A stretch of 15,821 nucleotides of DNA, from positions 1 through 15,821 of the forward strand of contig CALQED020000003.1 of assembly GCA_943329505.2 (NCBI GenBank), read 5' to 3'. The stretch's first letter is position 1. Each line of letters starts with the position of its first letter. Of the stretch, positions 1-6,866 are shown piece by piece. Origin of the DNA: Polynucleobacter meluiroseus. GTDB taxonomy: Bacteria; Pseudomonadota; Gammaproteobacteria; Burkholderiales; Burkholderiaceae. The notes below the pieces were generated by a model, which was not told the DNA's origin, did not search any database, and worked only from the letters and a program-made list of their open reading frames with translations. Both the position numbers and the translations under genes were made by a program.

Positions 1-1901
1 CCTTCGATGACTTTAGACATCTGGGCTCGGTCACTCTTCGGTTTCAAGATAATAAAAATACGGCCTGTATTTTTACCTGATGAGCTGGCGACACACCCAA
101 CGCCAGAAATCGAACTGTCCACATTGGGATCCTTGTTCACTACTTCAGCAGCCAAATCCTGAAGGGCAAGCATGGCTTTAAAGGAGATATCTTCTGAAGC
201 CTCCGTAGTGGCTTGAATTTGTCCAATATCTTCCTCTGGGAAGAAGCCTTTAGGGCTATTCATAAAGAGGATAACCGTGATGGCAAAAGTAGAGATAGCA
301 CCCCATAGCACTATTCTTCGATGACGCAAAGCCATATCTAAATAGTGAACGTAAGTCTTGAGCATCCAATCAAAAAATTGATCAAACTTTTTATTGATCG
401 CAAATTCCTTGGCGTGCACTCCAGGCTTTGGCAAGAAACGACTGCACAGCATGGGAACCACGGTTAAAGAAACAACCGCTGATACCAAAATGGAAAGTGA
501 TACCACCACAGCAAATTCTCTAAATAGCAAGCCGATTGGTCCTGCCATAAAGAAGAGGGGAATAAATACTGCTACCAACGAAATCGAAATTGAAATAATG
601 GTGAAGCCGACTTCTTTACTGCCTTTAAGGGAGGCTTTGAGCGGGTCCATGCCTTCTTCGATGTAGCGCATGATATTTTCAAGCACCACAATCGCATCAT
701 CTACTACCAGACCCACCGCTAGCGTAATGCCCAAGAGCGAAATATTATCTAAGCTGTAGCCCAGGAAATACAGCAGGAAAAAAGCGCCAATCAAGGAGAT
801 GGGCAAACTGATCGAGGGAATGAGCGTGGCTGAGGCATGCTTGAGGAATAAGAAAATGACTAGCACCACCAGCAACACCGTCAGGCCAAGCGTGATATTG
901 ACGTCATGAATCGCTTCAATAATCGATAGGGAGCGATCATTGAGGAGCTGTAGTTTGATGGACTCCGGCATCTGCTTTTGTAATTCAGGAAGCAGTTTTT
1001 TAATGGAGCTAACCACTTCAACTGTATTCGCATTCGGTTGTCGCAATACAGCTATGGCAATAGAGCGCTCTCCACTGGAGCTGGCAAAACTTTTTACATC
1101 TTCATAACTCTCAACGACATCAGCGACATCTTTAAGGTAAATGGGTAAACCATTCTTTTGGCTAATAATCAGATTGGCAAATTCTTCCGGTTTAACCAAT
1201 TGAGGATTCGCGTAAATCGTGATCGCTTGACGTGGACCATCCAGAACTCCAACAGGACTATTGGAGTTGGCTTTATTCACGGCATTCGCAACATCATCCA
1301 TGGTCAGATTGCGATTTCCTAAAGCATCTGGACGGACGCGGATACGCACTGCATAGCGCTTTGCGCCATAGACCAATACCTGCGCTACACCACTAATAGT
1401 GGATAAATTGGGTGATAGGAGGTTTTCTGCATAGGCATTTAGTTCAGATAAGCTCACCGATGGAGAATTCATCCGCACTACGAGTACTGGAGTATCTGCT
1501 GGATTGACCTTACGATAAGACGGCGGGACGACCATCTCGATAGGAAGACGTCTTTGTGCCCTTAAGAGTGCCGCTTGAACATCAACTGCTGCTTTGTCGA
1601 TATCGCGATTGCTGTTGAACTCGAGGGAGATGCTAGTACTACCCAAAGAATTCACTGAGCTGATGACTTTGATGCCATCAATCGTGGAGAACTCTTTTTC
1701 TAATGGCAAGGCCACTGCAGAAGCCATGTTTTCAGGGGACGCGCCTGGCAATGAGGCACTGACTGAAATAATCGGCGTATTAAAGCTGGGAAGAGCTGCT
1801 ACCGGGATCTTAAAATAGGCGACTGTTCCAGCGATGACGGTTGCTACAGAGAGCAAGACCGTCATTACGGGACGCCGAATACATAATTCGGAGAGTGTCA
1901 T
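1..1901 (-). CDS. RND (HAE1-type) efflux permease, 3' end cut by window edge
   Basis: This is an inner-membrane, proton-driven pump of the AcrB/MdtB/MexB family, which exports drugs or other amphiphiles together with the adaptor encoded just upstream. I translated the minus strand from the ATG at 1901. It stays open to base 1, giving about 633 codons of the roughly 1030 usual for the family, so the C-terminal 40% lies outside. The N-terminus MTLSELCIRRPVMTVLLS is the typical HAE1 start and enters TM1. The TM4 signature GLVVDDAIVVLENI carries the paired aspartates D401 and D402, matching the proton-relay pair D407/D408 of AcrB. A second membrane block (VGFTIISISISLVAVFIPLFF) and the loop MLCSRFL follow. 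The start overlaps the adaptor's stop by 4 bp (ATGA), so translation is probably coupled. The substrate cannot be told, and no outer-membrane channel gene is visible. Confidence 0.95.
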   Translation of the reverse strand, partial: MTLSELCIRRPVMTVLLSVATVIAGTVAYFKIPVAALPSFNTPIISVSASLPGASPENMASAVALPLEKEFSTIDGIKVISSVNSLGSTSISLEFNSNRDIDKAAVDVQAALLRAQRRLPIEMVVPPSYRKVNPADTPVLVVRMNSPSVSLSELNAYAENLLSPNLSTISGVAQVLVYGAKRYAVRIRVRPDALGNRNLTMDDVANAVNKANSNSPVGVLDGPRQAITIYANPQLVKPEEFANLIISQKNGLPIYLKDVADVVESYEDVKSFASSSGERSIAIAVLRQPNANTVEVVSSIKKLLPELQKQMPESIKLQLLNDRSLSIIEAIHDVNITLGLTVLLVVLVIFLFLKHASATLIPSISLPISLIGAFFLLYFLGYSLDNISLLGITLAVGLVVDDAIVVLENIMRYIEEGMDPLKASLKGSKEVGFTIISISISLVAVFIPLFFMAGPIGLLFREFAVVVSLSILVSAVVSLTVVPMLCSRFLPKPGVHAKEFAINKKFDQFFDWMLKTYVHYLDMALRHRRIVLWGAISTFAITVILFMNSPKGFFPEEDIGQIQATTEASEDISFKAMLALQDLAAEVVNKDPNVDSSISGVGCVASSSGKNTGRIFIILKPKSDRAQMSKVIE

Positions 1902-3184
1902 TTTTTCTCAGTAGCAGGTTTGTTTTTGGAATCGCCTGCCGCTTTTGCTTCACGAACTTTGCCGCCAGGGCGCAAGCTTTGCTTTCCTTCTACAACAACC
2001 CTGTCTCCAGCCTCAATACCAGTAACAACCGATTGACCTAGATATTCATAAACTACTTTTACGGGCTTTGATGTAGCTTTATTGTCTTTATCAACAACAA
2101 ATACCATGCGACCTCTAGGATTCATGACAATAGCTTCGGATGGGACTGCTAAGGCATCTTTTAAGGTGCTAGCGATCATAGAAACTCGAGCAAATTGCCC
2201 AGGAAGTAATGTCATTGCGTTATTCGGAATTTGCGCTTTCACACGTACCGCTGCAATGGAAGGATCGACTTGGTTATCAATCACCAGTACTTTTCCTTCA
2301 TAGGTTTTTTTACCCGAATCGCCAACAGTTACCTTAACGGCAATAGGCTCTCCATCTAATTGGTTTTCTAACAGGACTGGAATGTCTTTTTCAGGAATCA
2401 CAAACTGAACATTGATGGGATTAAGTTGGCTGATCGTCACCATGGCGCCAACGCTTGAGGTCGAGGTCGAGTTCGTTGCAGTAGATACCACGTTACTTGC
2501 TTGGACTAAAGATCCAGGAAAGACATTCACAATGCCTGCGCGACCATCAATCGGTGAGCGAATCGAATCAAAGGATAGCTGCACCTCGGCGGCACGCGCT
2601 GCAGCTTGAGTCGCTTTTGCATTTGCCATGGAGGTTTCCAGACCGGCCTTAGAAATAAAGTTTTTTTCTACCAACTCCTTAGCGCGCAGATATTGCTTTT
2701 GAGCATCCTCCGCTAAAGCCTTTAAACGCTCATAGTTTGCAGTGTCATTTCGGTTATCTAAGGTAAATAGCAAGTCACCGGCTTTGACCTCTTGTCCGTC
2801 TTTGACATGGATCTTGGCAACGGTATTGGTGACCATAGGTCTGATATCCACAATGCCATTTGAAACAATCGTACCCGTAGCCTCAATAATTAGAGGGATA
2901 TCTTTTTTCTCAACCACCATAGTGGTGACTGTAGTCGGTCCACCTGCTTTCGTTTCTGCAGGAAAGAAGTAGTTATAGGCTTGGTTGCCTGCGTACAAAA
3001 TGATGAGCACCAACAAAATGGTCCATTTGTAGCTCATGACAAATGACTTCGCTTTAGAAAAGCTCAGGTGTTTAAAGTGGGGCGCCAGTTTTTGCCAGAG
3101 CTGACACAAGCGAGCCTTCGCAGCACTAAAAAGTCGACCAAGTTTGGCTACCGCTTGATTCAGAAAAGATTCAATTTTTGACAC
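1898..3184 (-). CDS. RND efflux periplasmic adaptor (membrane fusion protein)
   Basis: This 428-residue adaptor would link the inner-membrane pump to an outer-membrane channel. After a single membrane anchor (about 54-68) come the first beta-barrel/lipoyl strands (VTTMVVEKKDIPLIIEATG), a lipoyl half (about 112-145, VKDGQEVKAGDLLFTLD), a helical hairpin (about 147-205), the second lipoyl half (SIRSPIDGRAGIVNV), and a beta-barrel and membrane-proximal domain (about 250-410, with LLPGQFARV). The C-terminus is charged and low in complexity. Two oddities are a basic, amphipathic cytoplasmic segment of about 50 residues before the anchor, and a Ser/Thr-rich insert (about 229-247) after the second lipoyl half. 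The first start is GTG at 3184 with only a weak ribosome site. An in-frame ATG at 3037 (residue 50, MSYKWTILLV) would place the anchor at the N-terminus and cannot be excluded. It is more MdtA/MexE-like than lipoprotein AcrA-like, because no lipobox is seen. Confidence 0.93.
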   Translation of the reverse strand: MSKIESFLNQAVAKLGRLFSAAKARLCQLWQKLAPHFKHLSFSKAKSFVMSYKWTILLVLIILYAGNQAYNYFFPAETKAGGPTTVTTMVVEKKDIPLIIEATGTIVSNGIVDIRPMVTNTVAKIHVKDGQEVKAGDLLFTLDNRNDTANYERLKALAEDAQKQYLRAKELVEKNFISKAGLETSMANAKATQAAARAAEVQLSFDSIRSPIDGRAGIVNVFPGSLVQASNVVSTATNSTSTSSVGAMVTISQLNPINVQFVIPEKDIPVLLENQLDGEPIAVKVTVGDSGKKTYEGKVLVIDNQVDPSIAAVRVKAQIPNNAMTLLPGQFARVSMIASTLKDALAVPSEAIVMNPRGRMVFVVDKDNKATSKPVKVVYEYLGQSVVTGIEAGDRVVVEGKQSLRPGGKVREAKAAGDSKNKPATEKK

Positions 3185-3203
3185 AGTCTCGTTTTTCTAA
3201 GTT

Positions 3204-3231
3204 TTTATCGTTTAAATACGGTTTCTGGCAA
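3204..3231 (-). promoter_or_regulatory. Possible sigma70 promoter of the efflux operon
   Basis: Reading the minus strand, TTGCCA (3231-3226) and GATAAA (3209-3204) are separated by 16 bp. The predicted transcript would start about 13 nt before the GTG at 3184. The match is moderate and in an AT-rich gap, so this is a by-eye candidate only. Two GCGGGCT direct repeats lie further upstream. Confidence 0.3.
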
Positions 3232-3295
3232 CTTTAATGCATGCCCATTCTCTCATAAGCGGGCTAAAACAGTACTGGGCGGGCTTCTCTTGGCT

Positions 3296-3760
3296 CTAGG
3301 GTAAAAACTCCTCCACACCCTTATTGGCAAGCAAATCAGCCAATTCATTACCGGGATGTCCGTTATGACCCCGTACCCAGTGCCAGGAAATCTCATGATC
3401 AGGCAAAAGGGCATCCAATTCTTGCCATAAATCCGCGTTTTTGACTGGATCCTTGCTGGCAGTCTTCCAGCCACGTTTTTTCCAGCCTTCCAGCCATTCG
3501 GTAACCCCTTTTTGCACATATTGAGAGTCTGTCCACAATTCCACCGAACTTCTTTGCTTGAGCGCTCGGAGGGCAAAAATGACGGCACAAATTTCCATCC
3601 GATTATTAGTAGTGAGTTTTTCACCCCCATGGATCTGTTTCTCATGATTGCCTGAGCGCAGCACGGCACCCCAACCACCAGGTCCTGGATTACCTTTACA
3701 GGCACCATCGGTGTAGATCACGATATGGGGAGGATGATGGGCGGGTTTGGTATGGGGCAT
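3296..3760 (-). CDS. rnhA: Ribonuclease HI
   Basis: This cytoplasmic endonuclease cuts the RNA strand of RNA:DNA hybrids, removing primers and R-loops. At 154 residues it matches the family (E. coli 155). The metal-binding residues are all present with a constant offset of 8 from E. coli: D18 in [17 protein letters not shown]56 in NNRMEI, D78 in WTDSQYV, H132 in [10 protein letters not shown] and D142 in NELADLLA. The basic protrusion [12 protein letters not shown] (about 89-100) is also intact, so it should bind hybrids as the E. coli enzyme does. The start is ATG 3760, 9 bp after the stop of the methyltransferase gene, so the two are probably one transcript. No strong Shine-Dalgarno is seen, and translation may be coupled. 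In E. coli dnaQ lies next to rnhA, and here the efflux operon does instead. Confidence 0.97.
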   Translation of the reverse strand: MPHTKPAHHPPHIVIYTDGACKGNPGPGGWGAVLRSGNHEKQIHGGEKLTTNNRMEICAVIFALRALKQRSSVELWTDSQYVQKGVTEWLEGWKKRGWKTASKDPVKNADLWQELDALLPDHEISWHWVRGHNGHPGNELADLLANKGVEEFLP

Positions 3761-3769
3761 GGCGGTAAT

Positions 3770-4588
3770 TTACTGCTTCTGGTGATGCTCAGGCAAATTA
3801 CGCAATTGATTACGCTCGGCAGCAGGGCTGAGCTGAGAAATCGCCGGAATACGCACGGATGGCACTTGTCCAATAAGGCGTATGCCTTGATGGCGCTTAA
3901 TAGCTGACACCAGAAAGACTGCGCCAAAAATAGGCCACCAGCGGTTGCCCATGGATTCTAAAAAATCCATCCTAGCCATGGCAGATTGACCATGGAGCGG
4001 AAATTTATAACAGCCAAAGTGACCACGATCCAAGGAATAGTTAAGAAGCTGCAACCAATCTTTGACGCGGATGAGGCTAATAAATTGGCCATCTCTTGGA
4101 AGATATGGATTACCAATCAACCTGCTCAGATATTGCCGAGCTCCCCACAGGCTTGCTGGATTAAATCCTGAAATTACAAGTCGACCCTCAGGACGCAAAA
4201 CACGATCGACCTCACGCAAGATTTGATGGGGGTCTGCTGCAAATTCCAAAACATGGGGCAGTACGATTAGATCAATGCTCTCATTAGCAAAGGGCAACTC
4301 AGAAGTATTGCCTTCGATGAGATGCCAATGAAATTGGTTGGCGTATTCTCGATTGTCATTTGCATGCAGCAGCAAGGCTTGCAAGGGCATGCGGTTTTCA
4401 CTTAAGGCATTCATTTGCGGCAAGCCAATCTGGACCGCATGAAAGCCAAAAACATCGGCCACGATGTGATCAAAGCATTTTTGCTCCCAGCGCAGTACAT
4501 ATTGTCCTGGAGGAGATTGGAGCCACTTTTCCCATGAGCTCCACGGGGGTGCAGGCATCTGCGAGGGAATGGGTGGGGTTGGTATCAT
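3770..4588 (-). CDS. yafS: YafS-like SAM-dependent methyltransferase
   Basis: This is a probable class I methyltransferase of the Methyltransf_11 type; the substrate is unknown. The core reads as post-motif segments: acidic ESIDLIVLPHVLEFAADP (about 103-120, motif II-like), then REVDRVLRPEGRLVISGFNP (125-144), whose LRPEGRLVISGFNP closely resembles E. coli YafS. The canonical glycine-rich motif I (GxGxG) is not obvious. In its place is FGFHAVQIGLPQ (about 47-58), also similar to YafS, so cofactor binding may be degenerate. The length of 272 residues is somewhat above E. coli YafS (about 240). The position between gloB and rnhA is the same as for yafS in E. coli and supports orthology. The ATG at 4588 is the first start. 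A second ATG at 4558 (MPAPPWSSWEKW) would leave a wider gap to gloB. The function of YafS is not established. Confidence 0.85.
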   Translation of the reverse strand: MIPTPPIPSQMPAPPWSSWEKWLQSPPGQYVLRWEQKCFDHIVADVFGFHAVQIGLPQMNALSENRMPLQALLLHANDNREYANQFHWHLIEGNTSELPFANESIDLIVLPHVLEFAADPHQILREVDRVLRPEGRLVISGFNPASLWGARQYLSRLIGNPYLPRDGQFISLIRVKDWLQLLNYSLDRGHFGCYKFPLHGQSAMARMDFLESMGNRWWPIFGAVFLVSAIKRHQGIRLIGQVPSVRIPAISQLSPAAERNQLRNLPEHHQKQ

Positions 4589-4594
4589 CGGTCT

Positions 4595-5404
4595 ATGGAT
4601 AAGAATACTTTATTGCAAGTTTGGCCCATTCCGGCCTTTGATGACAACTACCTATGGTGTATCCATGATGGGGTGTCAGCTTTAGTAGTGGACCCAGGCG
4701 ATTCTGGGCCAGTTTTGGACTATCTTGCAAAATCTCAGCTCACTTTGAAGGGTATTCTGATTACCCATCATCATGCTGACCATACTGGTGGCATTCTTGA
4801 TCTATTAAATACCTTGGGCCCTCAGATTCCAGTCTATGGTCCAGCTGGTGACAATATCCCTGGGCGCACGCAGATCGTAAAAGAGGGCGACCATGTGGAG
4901 ATTGATTCCCCGCGCATCAGCTTTCAGGTCTTCGAAGTTCCAGGCCATACCTTAAGTCATATTGCCTACTATGCAAAGTCGCAAGCCAATATTGCAGAGC
5001 CTATGCTGTTTTGCGGTGACACTTTATTTGCCTCTGGCTGTGGCCGCTTATTTGAAGGCAGTCCAACCCAAATGACACAGTCCTTGGCGAAGTTTGCCGC
5101 ATTGCCTAAAAATACTCTGGTGTACTGTACCCATGAATACACCTTATCGAATATTCGTTTTGCGCTTGCCGTAGAACCCAATAATGTAGATTTAATTTCG
5201 TGGTCTGAAAAAGCGCAGGCACTTCGTCAACAAGGTTTACCAACCTTACCAACTACCATTGGACAAGAGCTTCAAGTCAATCCTTTTATGCGCAGCGATC
5301 AGGCTGATGTCATTGCTGCAGCAAAGACCATCTCTGAGCAAGAGGAGCTTCCCAGCCCAGCCCATGTATTGGCTGTGATTCGTGCCTGGAAAGATCGATT
5401 CTGA
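4595..5404 (+). CDS. gloB: Hydroxyacylglutathione hydrolase (glyoxalase II)
   Basis: This enzyme hydrolyses S-D-lactoylglutathione to D-lactate and glutathione, the second step of methylglyoxal detoxification in the cytoplasm. The metallo-beta-lactamase fold has a complete binuclear metal site: H58, H60, D62 and H63 in THHHADH, H118 in VPGHTLSH, D142 in FCGDTLFASGCGR, and H180 in THEYTLSN. The C-terminal glyoxalase II domain ends with VNPFMR and RAWKDRF, which is typical. The length of 269 residues is normal (E. coli 251). The ATG at 4595 puts nine residues before the conserved PIPAFDDNY and is preferred. The start is only 6 bp from the divergent methyltransferase start, so its promoter probably lies inside that gene. 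The TGA stop overlaps the mltD ATG by one base, implying coupled translation. Confidence 0.97.
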   Translation: MDKNTLLQVWPIPAFDDNYLWCIHDGVSALVVDPGDSGPVLDYLAKSQLTLKGILITHHHADHTGGILDLLNTLGPQIPVYGPAGDNIPGRTQIVKEGDHVEIDSPRISFQVFEVPGHTLSHIAYYAKSQANIAEPMLFCGDTLFASGCGRLFEGSPTQMTQSLAKFAALPKNTLVYCTHEYTLSNIRFALAVEPNNVDLISWSEKAQALRQQGLPTLPTTIGQELQVNPFMRSDQADVIAAAKTISEQEELPSPAHVLAVIRAWKDRF

Positions 5405-6837
5405 TGCGTTTGCTCTATGCGGCAATGATGGTTGCCGTTTTGTTATCAGGCTGCGCTAGCACAGGGGATTGGTCTTCCGATACTCCCACTAAGCCAGGCT
5501 CTAAGGTATCGAAAGCTACTCGGGTTAATCTGAAGGATCAGTCCGTTAGCAAGGTTTACGCACCTTCAGATAATTTATGGATTCGGATTCGGGATGGCTT
5601 TCAATTAGAGCCCATGAATAGTCCTCTAGAAATAGAGCAGGTGCGCTGGTTAAGTGCCAGACCAGATTATGTTCATCGCTCGATGGCACGCTCCTCACGC
5701 TACCTGTTTTATATCGTGCAAGAAGTAAATGCACGCAATATGCCAACTGAGATCGCATTGTTGCCGTTTGTTGAGAGTGCTTTTGTTACCCATGCCAAGT
5801 CCAGCGCAAAGGCGGTTGGTCTGTGGCAATTTATGCCGGCTACCGGCAAAGATTTTCAGCTGACACAAAATGTCTTTCGGGATGAGCGAAGAGATGTTTT
5901 GCAATCAACCGATGCTGCTCTCGATTACTTACAGCGCTTGCATAAGCAATTTGGTAGCTGGGAGTTGGCCTTAGCTGCCTATAACTGGGGTGCTGGCAAT
6001 GTGGCGAAGGCCCAAAAACGCAATCTCGCTGCTCGACTACCAACGGATTATGAAAGTCTGACGATGCCCCGTGAGACACGCATGTATGTGCCCAAGCTCA
6101 TGGCTTACCGGCAAATTGTGTTGGATCCAGCCGCTTACGGCATCGTCTTGCCAGAACTAGAAAATCACCCTTACTTTATTGCAGTCGATGTAGACAACGA
6201 CATTGATGTTGCCGTGGCAATTAAGTTAGCAGAAATTCCTGAGGATGAGTTTCATAATCTCAATCCTTCGTTTAATAAGCCCGTTATTTTAAGTAATGCC
6301 AATCAGCAAATTTTGTTGCCATTTGGACATGCAGAAATCTTTCAAGACAATCTCAAGAAATACAGCAAGCCATTGTCATCTTGGACGGCGGTCAAAATAG
6401 CTAAAACTGAAAGTGTTGATCAAGCAGCTAAAACCTTAGGGGTTGATGCTGAGGCATTGCGGCAAGTCAATGGCATACCTAAAGGAATGCGCATTAAGGC
6501 TGGATCGACCGTCATCATTCCAAAAGTAGGCAATCGTGCAGGCGATGTTTCATCTGCCATGGCAGACAATGCGAGCCTGAGCTTAGAAAAACCAGCGCCA
6601 CCCAGTACGAAGTGCCCGCCAGTAGCTAAAGGCAGTAAAAATAGCCCAACAGTGAAATGCACCTCAAAAGCCAATAAGACGACAGTAGCATCCTCATCTA
6701 AGGGTAATTCTTCCTCAAAAAATGCTGCATCTCAGCATAAATCCGCATCGACAGGACTTGCAAATTCTGCGAAAAATGGTAGTTCAGCACCCACTACGAG
6801 TAATTCAAGTAATAAAGGGGTGAGCAAAAACCCGTAA
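5404..6837 (+). CDS. mltD: Membrane-bound lytic murein transglycosylase D, lipoprotein
   Basis: This outer-envelope lipoprotein cleaves the MurNAc-GlcNAc bond of peptidoglycan, leaving 1,6-anhydro ends. The signal peptide MRLLYAAMMVAVLLSGC has a lipobox (LSGC) with the lipidated cysteine at C17. The transglycosylase domain spans about 100-240: catalytic E124 in LLPFVESAF, then AVGLWQFMPATG (137-148) and LALAAYNWGAGNV (188-200), all standard for family 1 enzymes. One recognisable LysM-like repeat lies at about 328-374. E. coli MltD (452 residues) carries two LysM repeats. Here the second is replaced by a Ser/Lys/Asn/Thr-rich disordered tail of about 100 residues (380-477). It starts on the ATG that overlaps the gloB stop, the same gloB-mltD neighbourhood as in E. 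coli. prpE begins 29 bp downstream. Confidence 0.93.
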   Translation: MRLLYAAMMVAVLLSGCASTGDWSSDTPTKPGSKVSKATRVNLKDQSVSKVYAPSDNLWIRIRDGFQLEPMNSPLEIEQVRWLSARPDYVHRSMARSSRYLFYIVQEVNARNMPTEIALLPFVESAFVTHAKSSAKAVGLWQFMPATGKDFQLTQNVFRDERRDVLQSTDAALDYLQRLHKQFGSWELALAAYNWGAGNVAKAQKRNLAARLPTDYESLTMPRETRMYVPKLMAYRQIVLDPAAYGIVLPELENHPYFIAVDVDNDIDVAVAIKLAEIPEDEFHNLNPSFNKPVILSNANQQILLPFGHAEIFQDNLKKYSKPLSSWTAVKIAKTESVDQAAKTLGVDAEALRQVNGIPKGMRIKAGSTVIIPKVGNRAGDVSSAMADNASLSLEKPAPPSTKCPPVAKGSKNSPTVKCTSKANKTTVASSSKGNSSSKNAASQHKSASTGLANSAKNGSSAPTTSNSSNKGVSKNP

Positions 6838-6866
6838 TTTCAGAAACTTTTTAGATTAGGTTGACC

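Noticed and set aside
394-666. Plus-strand open frames within the efflux permease
   Set aside because: They are antisense to an uninterrupted RND permease frame with TM and proton-relay motifs on the minus strand.
3253-3708. A 151-codon open frame on the same strand as rnhA
   Set aside because: It lies in another frame of rnhA. rnhA carries all five catalytic residues at the right spacing, while this frame's product is rich in Cys, Trp and Arg with no recognisable motif and no ribosome site.
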